A program made the position numbers and the translations under genes. From Macrococcoides psychrotolerans (lineage in GTDB: Bacteria; Bacillota; Bacilli; Staphylococcales; Staphylococcaceae), in contig NZ_CP124591.1 in the NCBI RefSeq assembly GCF_038095555.1, positions 372,001-436,000 on the forward strand: a DNA stretch of 64,000 nt. Direction: 5' to 3'. Of the stretch, positions 1-7,913 are shown in pieces. Under the pieces are notes generated by a model. It was not told where the DNA came from and did not search any database. It saw only the letters and a list, made by a program, of their open reading frames with translations. How positions within the stretch are numbered: position 1 is the stretch's first letter; each line of letters starts with the position of its first letter.

Positions 1-256
1 CTTCTTTGCGCTTTAATTCAATTTTTAGCGTCTCAACAGTACTCAATTCTTCATTTCCTTTTCCGTAGGAATATTGTTTACCTACTTGTTGATTGAATCT
101 ATGTGTTTCCCCATTTCTATACCATTTCCACCACACTTTAACTTGAGATTCATTTTTAATATTTAAAGCATCCATTATTTCTCTTGTACTATATCCTTTA
201 AGTTTCATTTCTACTACTTTATATTTTATTTCAACTGAATATGCCACTCTTTTCAT
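1..256 (-). CDS. IS3-family transposase OrfA, cut by window edge
   Basis: This is the N-terminal part of an OrfA-type insertion sequence protein, read leftward and running off the window at base 1. About 85 residues are visible. The first 60 form a helix-turn-helix region with the pattern expected of IS3-family OrfA (YSVEIKYKVVEMKLKGYSTR, then an SQVKVWWKWYR stretch). The ATG at 256-254 follows a GGAGGTG ribosome site at 265-271. Whether the element is intact cannot be judged, because OrfB would lie outside the window. The IS end should lie between about 290 and 345, but I could not fix its terminal repeat. Confidence 0.75.
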   Translation of the reverse strand, partial: MKRVAYSVEIKYKVVEMKLKGYSTREIMDALNIKNESQVKVWWKWYRNGETHRFNQQVGKQYSYGKGNEELSTVETLKIELKRKE

Positions 257-610
257 AGAAAAAACACCTCCGTATAAATTCATTTTAATATGAATTCAAC
301 GAAAGTGTTTTTATTTTACTCCCATATCATGGGGTTAGCGCAGTAATGTGATTTGAGTTTTTTAATGTATAGCTTATTATATAATTGATAAAATTATATT
401 AATTTTTAATATTTAATTATATATAATGTTGGAATGTAAATCGCATGACTTACAGTAAGATGACATATTTTGCGATAATACAAAAACGTAACTGAGGGAT
501 TGAAGGCCACCCAGACCAGATTATAAGTTGTATTTATGGCGTTTCTCTCTCTTCATATTAGGGTTCAATGATTCCGAATTATTCTATGTACTAAACAAAA
601 CCAAACATCA
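257..610. other. Gene-free stretch between IS element and rbsR
   Basis: No convincing reading frame is present. The first ~90 bases belong to the leader and probable end of the IS element. The remainder is AT-rich (especially 360-430) and may carry the scar of an older insertion, but I recognise no gene fragment in it. Confidence 0.5.
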
Positions 611-656
611 TTGTAATCGATTTCATTTCGTGATATATTTTATGTAATCGGTTACA
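611..656 (+). promoter_or_regulatory. rbs promoter with two CcpA/RbsR-type boxes
   Basis: A sigma-A promoter is readable: -35 TTGTAA at 611-616, 17-bp spacer, extended -10 (TG at 631-632, TATATT at 634-639). Two 14-bp boxes match the catabolite element pattern TGWAANCGNTNWCA exactly. TGTAATCGATTTCA at 612-625 overlaps the -35. TGTAATCGGTTACA at 643-656 covers the likely start site. They begin 31 bp apart, about three helical turns, so bound dimers would sit on the same face. LacI-family proteins share this central-CG pattern, so either CcpA, RbsR or both could bind. Confidence 0.75.
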
Positions 657-675
657 CAACGTGAGGAGAGTTAGG

Positions 676-1644
676 ATGGCGACGATAAAAGATGTGGCGA
701 AAGAAGCGGGTGTATCCGTTGCTACGGTATCTAGAGCGATGAATAGCTCAGGGTACGTGCACGAGGATACCTTGAAGAAGATTAATAGAGCGATTGAGAC
801 TTTAAAGTATAAGCCTAATGAGACAGCACGTACGCTGTATAAGAAACAGTCGAAGATTATTGGTTTATTGTTGCCGGATATCAGCAATCCATTTTTCACT
901 GTCGTGGCGCGTGGGGTTGAGGATGCTGCGCTGGAGCGAGGGTTTCATGTTGTTATCGGCAACAGTGATCAGAATCGGGATAAGGAGCGTCAATATATTG
1001 ATACGTTCCGGCTGCATAACTGTGTCGGTTTGATTTCTTCTGCGCTCGTATGGGAGGATGTGTTACAGTATATTCAATCTTCAAAGATGCTGCATGTGAT
1101 GTTAGACCGTATCGGTGAGACAGAGTACTCTGTTGAAGCGGATCATTATAAAGGTGGCGTGTTACAGGCGGAATGTTTGCTGGATAATGGCTGTAAAAAC
1201 ATTTTAGTGATCAATGGTAATATGAAGTTTAGTTCTTTCAAGCATCGTCTAGAGGGTGCGATCCACACGCTTGAAGAGAGTGGTGCTGTCTTTGAGACCC
1301 TTGAGTTGAATAGTGAGGGTGTCGGTCATGCGTTGCTGGATCAGATACGGTATAAGGCGTATGACGGGATTATCTGCTATAACGATTTAATCGCGATCCA
1401 AGTCATGGGGCTGCTACAGCATAATGGTGTCAACGTTCCGGGTGATGTTCAAGTGGTGGGTTATGATGACATACAAATCAGTGCGTCGTATTTCCCGAGT
1501 CTAACGACGGTAAGGCAGCCTTCGTATTTACTAGGGAGACTCGCGTGTGAGCAGTTAATTGATCTGCTGAATGGTAAGCAAGTGAGAAAAGAGATAAAGA
1601 TAGATGTAAGCTTAGTTGAAAGAAAAAGTACAAGGAGTGAATAA
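676..1644 (+). CDS. rbsR: Ribose operon repressor, LacI family
   Basis: A LacI/GalR-type repressor of 322 residues, the usual length. Residues 1-23 give the helix-turn-helix (ATIKDVAKEAGVSVATVSRA), followed by a hinge and a periplasmic-binding-protein-like sensor domain. A GTG at 661 also opens the frame. ATG 676 is preferred because it follows GAGGAG at 663-668 and makes the protein start right at the conserved helix. It is the first gene of the ribose operon and ends one base before rbsK. By family knowledge it represses rbs genes until a ribose-derived ligand binds. The two boxes at its own promoter imply autoregulation and carbon catabolite control. Confidence 0.9.
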   Translation: MATIKDVAKEAGVSVATVSRAMNSSGYVHEDTLKKINRAIETLKYKPNETARTLYKKQSKIIGLLLPDISNPFFTVVARGVEDAALERGFHVVIGNSDQNRDKERQYIDTFRLHNCVGLISSALVWEDVLQYIQSSKMLHVMLDRIGETEYSVEADHYKGGVLQAECLLDNGCKNILVINGNMKFSSFKHRLEGAIHTLEESGAVFETLELNSEGVGHALLDQIRYKAYDGIICYNDLIAIQVMGLLQHNGVNVPGDVQVVGYDDIQISASYFPSLTTVRQPSYLLGRLACEQLIDLLNGKQVRKEIKIDVSLVERKSTRSE

Positions 1645-1645
1645 A

Positions 1646-2515
1646 ATGCGTGAGATTTATGTGATAGGTAGTGCTTCGATTGACTTAGTGGTTAAGAGTG
1701 ACAGACGACCGCTGAAGGGTGAAACGATATTAGGTGAATCATTCTTTATGACAACCGGCGGGAAGGGATCTAACCAGGCGGTGAGTGCGAGTCGTCTAGG
1801 TGGTAAGGTTAAGATGGTCGGTGCTGTAGGAGCGGATGACTTTGGGCAGCAAATCTTAGCAAACTTTAGAGAGAATAGCGTTGATGTATCCAATGTGGAA
1901 TCGGTTACACATGTATCGAGTGGGACGGCACATATTACATTATCAGAAGATGATAACTCGATTATCGTCGTGCCGGGTGCAAACTTTGCCGTGACAACTC
2001 ATCAAGTCGCACAAGTTCTGAGTGAGGCTGCAGAAGATGCGATAGTGGTACTCCAAAATGAGATTCCTAAAGACGTCATATTGTTCACTATTGATAAGTG
2101 TTATGAACTCGGATTAACGACAATCTATAATCCAGCACCATTTATAGAAATCGAACTGGATTATTTGAAGAAGGTGACTTACTTCACGCCTAATGAAACA
2201 GAAGTGAAAGAGTTGTTTGGTGAAGACTATGAGGAGGTCATCCAAGATTATCCGAACAAGATGATCGTAACACTAGGTGACAAAGGTGCCGTATTTTATA
2301 ATGGTCAGCTTGTCAATGTGCCGGGTATTAAAGCAGACGTAGTGGATACAACAGGCGCCGGTGATACCTTTAACGGTGCACTTGCAGTGGCATTAAGTGA
2401 AGGGATGGCACTTGATGATGCGATCTTATTTGCAAATAAAGCGGCGAGTATTTCTGTAACAGGCTTAGGTGCACAAGGCGGTATGCCTTATAGAGCGGTG
2501 ATGACAGATGTATAA
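1646..2515 (+). CDS. rbsK: Ribokinase
   Basis: A PfkB-family sugar kinase of 289 residues that phosphorylates ribose at O5 using ATP. The substrate motif GGKGSNQA is at about 38-45. The catalytic anion-hole motif DTTGAGDTFNGA has its base Asp near residue 240. The start at 1646 follows AAGGAGTGA at 1632-1640, which lies inside the end of rbsR, so translation is probably coupled. An upstream frame extension from 1616 overlaps rbsR and is not needed. It overlaps rbsD by 8 bp. A decayed copy of its last ~230 bp occurs at 20801-21050. Confidence 0.95.
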   Translation: MREIYVIGSASIDLVVKSDRRPLKGETILGESFFMTTGGKGSNQAVSASRLGGKVKMVGAVGADDFGQQILANFRENSVDVSNVESVTHVSSGTAHITLSEDDNSIIVVPGANFAVTTHQVAQVLSEAAEDAIVVLQNEIPKDVILFTIDKCYELGLTTIYNPAPFIEIELDYLKKVTYFTPNETEVKELFGEDYEEVIQDYPNKMIVTLGDKGAVFYNGQLVNVPGIKADVVDTTGAGDTFNGALAVALSEGMALDDAILFANKAASISVTGLGAQGGMPYRAVMTDV

Positions 2516-2903
2516 GACAGGGACGTTAAACAGTGAGATCTCTAAAGTGTTAAGCGACTTAGGACATACAGATACGATTGTCATCGCTGACTGTGGATTG
2601 CCTGTTCCAAAGGGTGTACAGAAGATTGATCTTGCAGTCAGACAAGGCTTACCTTCATTTATTGATGTCGTTGATGAGATTGCACGGCACATGGTCATTG
2701 AACACGTCACTTTAGCTGAGGAGATAAAGGATAGCAACCCAGCAGTGTTGAAAGAGGTTGACAGCATAGTGAAAGGTATACCGAATGACTTTGTGACTCA
2801 TGAACAATTTAAGGCGCTGACAGAAAACTCGGAAGCCATCATAAGAACAGGAGAAGCCACGCCGTATGCAAATATTATTTTAAGAAGTGGTGTTAATTTC
2901 TAA
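2508..2903 (+). CDS. rbsD: D-ribose pyranase
   Basis: RbsD converts beta-pyranose ribose to the furanose form that ribokinase uses. The 131-residue length is normal for the family, and His20 in LSDLGHTD is the expected catalytic residue. The gene starts inside the 3' end of rbsK (8-bp overlap) and is followed 14 bp later by rbsA, so it sits firmly in the operon. Nothing unusual is visible. Confidence 0.93.
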   Translation: MYKTGTLNSEISKVLSDLGHTDTIVIADCGLPVPKGVQKIDLAVRQGLPSFIDVVDEIARHMVIEHVTLAEEIKDSNPAVLKEVDSIVKGIPNDFVTHEQFKALTENSEAIIRTGEATPYANIILRSGVNF

Positions 2904-2917
2904 GAGGGGGTGCTTTC

Positions 2918-4402
2918 ATGATTAAAATGACGAATATCCATAAAGCATTTGGTGATAATAAAGTCTTACAAGGTGTAGATTTTGTGCTCAATGATCAGAC
3001 CGTACATGCTTTGATGGGAGAGAATGGTGCCGGTAAATCAACATTGATGAATACCTTATCCGGTATTCATTCGAAAGATCAAGGAGAGGTCACTGTAGAC
3101 GGCACGACAGTGAATTACAAGTCGCCGAAAGAATCTGAAGCAGCAGGGATTCAGTTTATTCACCAGGAACTTAATATATGGCCCGAGATGACGGTGCTCG
3201 AGAATTTATTTATCGGCAAAGAGATTACAAATAAGTTTGGCAAGATTGATGAAAAGAAAATGAAGCAAGAAGCATTACAAGTATTTGACCATCTCGACTT
3301 CAGCCTGCCGCTCAATAAATTAGCAGGTGAATGTTCGATCGGTGAGCAGCAGATGATTGAAATCTCAAAAGCACTGATGACCGATGCTAAAGTCATCATT
3401 ATGGATGAACCTACTGCAGCACTTACAGATAAAGAGATTGATAAATTATTCATCCTTATCGATAAATTAAAGTCTGAAGGCGTCAGCTTCGTCTATATTA
3501 GTCATCGTATGGATGAGATCTTTAAGATATCAGATGAGATTACCGTCATGCGTGATGGTGTAACAGTGATGCGTAAACGCACGGATGCAACGAGTTATAA
3601 CGAACTTGTTCATGCGATGGTAGGACGTAGTCTAGATCAGCAGTTCCCAGACAGAACAGTGGAGCCAGGAGACGTGATACTGGAAGTCGATCATTTATCC
3701 AATGATGCATTTGGTATGGATAATATTTCATTCAATCTAAGGGAAGGTGAAATACTAGGTTTCAGTGGATTGATGGGGGCAGGGCGAACAGAAATCATGC
3801 GCAGCTTATTCGGCATCGATAAAGGTGATAAAGCCGTTAAGATACTAGGGAAGAATGTTTCCATTAACAATCCGGGAGACGCAATAAGAAACGGTCTTGC
3901 ATTTATCACAGAAGACCGAAAAGATGAAGGCCTCGTACTTGATGCATCTATTAAAGACAATATGACCATGGCTAACATTAGAAGCTTTAGTCAATCTGGA
4001 GTTATTAAAAATGACCCTTTAGAATTATTTGTCAAACAAATGCAAGATAGATTGTCCATAAAATCTAATAAAGAATTACCGGTATCTTCGCTTTCAGGAG
4101 GGAACCAGCAGAAAGTCGTGATCGCAAAATGGGTAGGTAACGGACCGAAAGTATTAATATTAGATGAACCTACTCGCGGGATTGATGTTGGGGCTAAACG
4201 TGAGATATATAATCTCATGAATGAGCTTACTGAACGTGGCATATCAATCATCATGGTATCTTCAGAAATGCCCGAGATCATCGGATTAAGTGATCGCGTA
4301 TATGTACTACAAGAAGGCGTTATTCGTGGAGAATTAACTGGAGATAACATCACGCAAGAGAAAATAATGACGCTCGCTACAGGAGGCGAATTAAATGAAT
4401 AG
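2918..4402 (+). CDS. rbsA: Ribose ABC transporter, double ATPase subunit
   Basis: Two fused ABC ATPase domains in 494 residues, typical of carbohydrate uptake class 2 importers. The first half has Walker A GENGAGKS (34-41), signature CSIGEQQM and Walker B VIIMDEPT. The second half has the degenerate P-loop GLMGAGRTE usual for RbsA/MglA, signature LSGGNQQKV and Walker B LILDEPT. The start is preceded by AGAGGGGGTG. It overlaps rbsC by 8 bp. The protein acts at the inner face of the membrane with RbsC and the lipoprotein RbsB. Pieces of a decayed copy lie at about 21065-21268. Confidence 0.93.
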   Translation: MIKMTNIHKAFGDNKVLQGVDFVLNDQTVHALMGENGAGKSTLMNTLSGIHSKDQGEVTVDGTTVNYKSPKESEAAGIQFIHQELNIWPEMTVLENLFIGKEITNKFGKIDEKKMKQEALQVFDHLDFSLPLNKLAGECSIGEQQMIEISKALMTDAKVIIMDEPTAALTDKEIDKLFILIDKLKSEGVSFVYISHRMDEIFKISDEITVMRDGVTVMRKRTDATSYNELVHAMVGRSLDQQFPDRTVEPGDVILEVDHLSNDAFGMDNISFNLREGEILGFSGLMGAGRTEIMRSLFGIDKGDKAVKILGKNVSINNPGDAIRNGLAFITEDRKDEGLVLDASIKDNMTMANIRSFSQSGVIKNDPLELFVKQMQDRLSIKSNKELPVSSLSGGNQQKVVIAKWVGNGPKVLILDEPTRGIDVGAKREIYNLMNELTERGISIIMVSSEMPEIIGLSDRVYVLQEGVIRGELTGDNITQEKIMTLATGGELNE

Positions 4403-5336
4403 TAAATCATTACAAAAGAGGGGTTTAATTGAACGCTTAGGACCATTATTAGGATTGCTTATTTTAGTAGTGATTATCACAATACTTAATAACGGCTTTA
4501 TTGCACCGAATAATATTTTAAACTTATTAAGACAAGTTTCGATCAACGGATTAATTGCATTTGGGATGACATTTGTAATCTTAACTGGTGGGATTGATTT
4601 AAGCGTCGGTTCTATTCTTGCGCTATCCAGTGCGCTGACTGCAATACTGATCACAAGCGGTGTGGATCCAGTGTTAGCATTGTGTCTTGGTACATTGATC
4701 GGGACACTGTTAGGTGCCGTCAATGGTGTACTTGTTACTTTTGGTAAGATGGCACCATTCATTGCAACGTTAGCGACGATGACAATTTTCAGAGGACTGA
4801 CACTGGTTGTAACGAACGGTAACCCTATTACAAATCTGGGAGACAATTTCTGGTTCCAGGTATTCGGTAAAGGGTATTTCTTCGGGATCCCAGTACCTGC
4901 AGTAACGATGTTGCTCGCATTTGGCGTGCTATATTTCTTGTTACATAAAACAGTATTTGGTAAAAACACATACGCGATCGGTGGTAATGAGAAAGCAGCA
5001 TTTATTTCCGGTATTAAAGTCGATAAAGTCAAAATATTGATCTATTCTATTTCAGGATTAATGGCAGCGCTGGCAGGTGGCATACTGACATCACGTTTAA
5101 ATTCTGCACAACCGACAGCGGGTACATCATATGAACTTGATGCCATTGCAGCAGTGGTGCTAGGTGGTACATCACTAACAGGAGGAAAGGGTCGAATATT
5201 CGGTACATTAATCGGCGTATTGATCATTGGTGTGCTGAACAACGGCTTAAACTTATTAGGAGTTTCTTCTTTCTACCAGCAAGTGATTAAAGGTATCGTA
5301 ATTCTAATTGCCGTATTGATCGATCGCAAAAAATAA
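4395..5336 (+). CDS. rbsC: Ribose ABC transporter, permease
   Basis: A highly hydrophobic 313-residue permease of the BPD_transp_2 family. It has the conserved GGIDLSVGS stretch near residue 70 and GGTSLTGGKG near 255, both hallmarks of RbsC/AraH-type permeases. The gene begins inside rbsA and is followed 18 bp later by rbsB. It forms the membrane channel of the ribose importer. Confidence 0.93.
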   Translation: MNSKSLQKRGLIERLGPLLGLLILVVIITILNNGFIAPNNILNLLRQVSINGLIAFGMTFVILTGGIDLSVGSILALSSALTAILITSGVDPVLALCLGTLIGTLLGAVNGVLVTFGKMAPFIATLATMTIFRGLTLVVTNGNPITNLGDNFWFQVFGKGYFFGIPVPAVTMLLAFGVLYFLLHKTVFGKNTYAIGGNEKAAFISGIKVDKVKILIYSISGLMAALAGGILTSRLNSAQPTAGTSYELDAIAAVVLGGTSLTGGKGRIFGTLIGVLIIGVLNNGLNLLGVSSFYQQVIKGIVILIAVLIDRKK

Positions 5337-5354
5337 AACTAAAGAGGTGTAGCA

Positions 5355-6263
5355 ATGAAAAGGATATTACCATTATTACTTATCGCTCTGTTAACTTTAT
5401 CAGCATGCAGCCTAGAACCACCAGCATATCTAAAAGAAGATAAAGCAAATAAATCAAACAAAGATATTACGATTGGCGTAAGTTTATCAACATTGAATAA
5501 TCCGTTCTTCGTCTCCATTAAAGAAGCGATACAAAAAGAAGCCAAGAACAATAACTTCAAAATCAAAGTAGTAGATGCGCAAGATGATTCAGCGAAACAA
5601 TCCAACGATATCGATGACTTGATTCAGCAGCAGGTGGACTATTTAATCATTAATCCAACTGACTCAGCAGCCATATCTTCAGCAGTTCAAAATGCAAATG
5701 CTCAAGATATCCCTGTAATTACGTTAGACAGATCCGTTGAACAAGGAAAAGTAACGCAGTTTATAGCATCTGATAACGTCGCAGGGGGTAAGATGGCAGG
5801 GGAGTATATCGTTAAACAAGTAGGAGAAAAAGCAAGTGTCGGCGAACTTGAAGGCGTGCCTGGTGCCAGTGCAACGCGTGAAAGAGGAAAGGGATTCCAT
5901 ATTGTTGCTGACAAACAATTAGAAGTAGCATCAAAACAAACAGCTAAATTCAATAGAGCAGAAGGTTTGAATGTCACTCAAAATATGATCCAGTCACACC
6001 CTGACATTAAAGCGATCTTTGCCCATAATGATGAAATGGCACTAGGTGCGATTGAGGCAATTGGTACAAAAGACATACTCGTCGTAGGCTTCGATGGCAA
6101 TGACGATGCGATGAAATCTATCAAAAATAAAAAACTAGATGCAACCATTGCACAACAACCCGCATTGATGGGTGAAGATGCAGTTAAAGCAATATTAGAT
6201 TTAAAAGATGGAAAGAAAGTTAAATCAGAAGTAAAAGTACCGCTAAAACTTGTGGAACAATAA
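5355..6263 (+). CDS. rbsB: Ribose-binding lipoprotein
   Basis: The substrate-binding subunit, 302 residues. A short signal sequence ends in the lipobox LSAC, so Cys18 should be lipidated and anchor the protein outside the membrane. The mature part is a type I periplasmic-binding fold (ITIGVSLSTLNNPFF, then IINPTDSAA and VPGASATRERGKGF), close to Bacillus RbsB. The ribosome site AAAGAGGTG precedes the start. It is the last gene of the operon and is followed directly by a strong terminator. Confidence 0.93.
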   Translation: MKRILPLLLIALLTLSACSLEPPAYLKEDKANKSNKDITIGVSLSTLNNPFFVSIKEAIQKEAKNNNFKIKVVDAQDDSAKQSNDIDDLIQQQVDYLIINPTDSAAISSAVQNANAQDIPVITLDRSVEQGKVTQFIASDNVAGGKMAGEYIVKQVGEKASVGELEGVPGASATRERGKGFHIVADKQLEVASKQTAKFNRAEGLNVTQNMIQSHPDIKAIFAHNDEMALGAIEAIGTKDILVVGFDGNDDAMKSIKNKKLDATIAQQPALMGEDAVKAILDLKDGKKVKSEVKVPLKLVEQ

Positions 6264-6269
6264 AGAAGG

Positions 6270-6306
6270 AAAAAGACCTGCAAAATATAAATTTGCAGGT
6301 CTTTTT
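6270..6306 (+). terminator. Terminator of the ribose operon
   Basis: A GC-capped hairpin of about 14 bp (AAAAGACCTGCAAA pairing with TTTGCAGGTCTTTT) begins 7 bp after the rbsB stop and ends in a T-run. The adjacent IS fragment breaks off within its distal arm. Confidence 0.9.
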
Positions 6307-6448
6307 GATGATTTTTAATCCATTTATCTAACGCCGAAGGTGTTAAATCGTATTCTTTAACAATATCATATTTAGATTTTCCGTTTTCAAATAATCGTAC
6401 CATTTGAAGTTTAAATTCCGGCATGAATGTTCTTCTTTTTCTAGCCAT
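6303..6448 (-). pseudogene. IS3-family OrfA remnant, truncated
   Basis: The first ~49 residues of an IS3-type OrfA are preserved (ATG at 6448, MARKRRTFMPEFKLQMVRLF, then YDLTPSALDKWIKNHQ). Similarity stops within the T-run of the rbs terminator. Beyond that, the open frame is just the antisense of rbsB. The element has lost the rest of OrfA and all of OrfB. The leader at 6449-6535 still carries a small inverted repeat (ACTCC/GGAGT near 6483-6500). A second, more decayed relic of the same OrfA type lies at about 23655-23850. Confidence 0.75.
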
Positions 6449-6664
6449 ATATAAATCGCGCCTACTTTCTTAATTTAACATTACTCCACTCAGGGGAGTT
6501 GTTCAGTTAAGTGTAGACGATTCAGTCATTCATACGTTAAGAAGATATCCTAATTATCCAAGTGAAAAAATATAGAAATATACAATTTTTATAAATATTT
6601 AGTAGTTTATAGAAAAAGATTATAATAATATATATTTATACAAAAAAATAAAGGGAAAATGAAT

Positions 6665-6973
6665 ATGAAATTTTGTTCGGAATGTGGAAATAAATTAATG
6701 CCTGGTGCTAATTTTTGTCCTGAATGTGGTCAAAGAATTATGAACTCTACACCTAATGAAATAAATGAAGACACAATAATTAATGACATACATAATGCTA
6801 GTAAGGTTGAACAGATTAGTGAAGTTAGAATAGAGATTAATCGTAAATATAATTCTGAAGATTATATAACATCAGTACTTTCTCAGCCACATGTAGACGG
6901 ATTTGAATTAATTCCTAATATTGAAGAAAGGAAAATTGTAAATGCTGCAATATCTATAGCTGTTAATTACTAA
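6665..6973 (+). CDS. Small zinc-ribbon protein, unknown function
   Basis: A 102-residue protein with an N-terminal double CxxC zinc ribbon (Cys4, 7, 18 and 21 in MKFCSECGNK and FCPECGQR). A charged linker and a short C-terminal alpha/beta stretch with no recognised domain follow. ATG 6665 has AAAGGG about 9 bp upstream and is preferred over ATG 6659, which is too close. No membrane segment is seen. It is the first gene of an AT-rich three-gene cluster that lies between an IS scar and a WYL regulator. The function is not known. The ribbon could bind nucleic acid or a partner protein. Confidence 0.65.
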   Translation: MKFCSECGNKLMPGANFCPECGQRIMNSTPNEINEDTIINDIHNASKVEQISEVRIEINRKYNSEDYITSVLSQPHVDGFELIPNIEERKIVNAAISIAVNY

Positions 6974-6974
6974 G

Positions 6975-6998
6975 TGTCACGACAATTTCTGACGTGCC
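6975..6998 (+). promoter_or_regulatory. Motif shared with the WYL-side promoter
   Basis: The sequence GACAATTTCTGACGTGCC at 6981-6998 matches 15 of 18 bases of GACAATTTTTGACGCACC at 10794-10811, upstream of the tiny-ORF cluster and next to the WYL gene. It is flanked on the left by GTCAC. Its position just before the 7043 gene suggests a -35 region or an operator, with a possible -10 (TATAAT, 7015-7020) at unusual spacing. A common regulator is inference. Confidence 0.4.
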
Positions 6999-7042
6999 TA
7001 TTTGGTATTTTAATTATAATAAATGAATAAGGAGACTATATA

Positions 7043-7912
7043 ATGTTAAATGGTGATTTCAAAAAATATGGCATAAACTTATTAAAAGAAAGTGTTGAGG
7101 AATATAATAAAGCACAACAACATGTAGTTGAGTATTCAGAGAAACTCTTTGAAAATAGAACTAAAATGAGTGAAACCATTTTAGATTCTTGGGAACTGTT
7201 GAATAAAATTAAGAATAAACCAGAAGATTTAAAAGTGGAAGTTAAAAAAATACAAATTAATTTTGAGAGATATGAGAATTTTATTGCTGAAATTGAACGA
7301 GAACTTAAATCTTCAAATATCGCACAAGGGGGAGCCCTTGGTGCAGGTATAGCAGGAGGAGTTGGGGTTGCTGCATTTGGTCCTAGTGCTGCTATGGCTA
7401 TCGCAACAACATTTGGTACAGCTTCAACAGGTACAGCTATTTCTACTTTAAGTGGTGCAGCAGCAACTAATGCTGCTTTGGCATGGTTAGGTGGAGGAAC
7501 ACTTGCCGCAGGTGGTGCAGGTACTGCCGGAGGATCTGCATTATTGGCTTTAGCAGGACCTATTGGGTGGGGTATTGGTGCAACTGCTTTAGTAACTACT
7601 GGGTTATTAAAGAGGTCTAGTAATAAGAAAATTGCTACTAAAGCTATTCACCAAGCTGAAGAAAATGAAGTACAGACTAAAATATTAAAAGGCACAGTAG
7701 AAGAAATTAGTTTGTTAAACACTGCTACTATTAAAAATAATAAAGAATTAAATAATTATTTGAAAAATATAACTCCAATGCTTGAGAGTTTGAATTTAGA
7801 TTATCAGCAAATAAGGTTAAATACTAAATTGAAAACTGATTTAGGTGTGCTTATAAATAATACATTAGCTAGTATAGAATTATTAAATAAACCGATAGGA
7901 AAGGAAAGTTGA
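7043..7912 (+). CDS. Glycine/alanine-zipper membrane protein, unknown
   Basis: A 289-residue protein in three parts. Residues 1-92 are helical and charged, probably coiled coil. Residues 93-190 are a long Gly/Ala-rich hydrophobic block (for example GAGIAGGVGVAAFG, LAWLGGGTLAAGG, LALAGPIGWGIGA). Residues 191-289 are a second charged helical region. Repeated GxxxG spacing suggests tight helix packing in a membrane, as in glycine-zipper or pore-like proteins. The start follows AAGGAGA at 7030-7036. The next gene begins one base after its stop, so the two are surely co-translated. I do not recognise a characterised family. A membrane-active effector is a possibility but not shown. Confidence 0.6.
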   Translation: MLNGDFKKYGINLLKESVEEYNKAQQHVVEYSEKLFENRTKMSETILDSWELLNKIKNKPEDLKVEVKKIQINFERYENFIAEIERELKSSNIAQGGALGAGIAGGVGVAAFGPSAAMAIATTFGTASTGTAISTLSGAAATNAALAWLGGGTLAAGGAGTAGGSALLALAGPIGWGIGATALVTTGLLKRSSNKKIATKAIHQAEENEVQTKILKGTVEEISLLNTATIKNNKELNNYLKNITPMLESLNLDYQQIRLNTKLKTDLGVLINNTLASIELLNKPIGKES

Positions 7913-7913
7913 T

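Noticed and set aside
4391..5032. 213-codon minus-strand frame opposite rbsC
   Set aside because: It is fully antisense to a well-supported permease gene, has no ribosome site and has no recognisable domain.
5978..6302. Long C-terminal part of the minus-strand IS frame
   Set aside because: After ~49 transposase residues, the frame is just the antisense of rbsB and its terminator.
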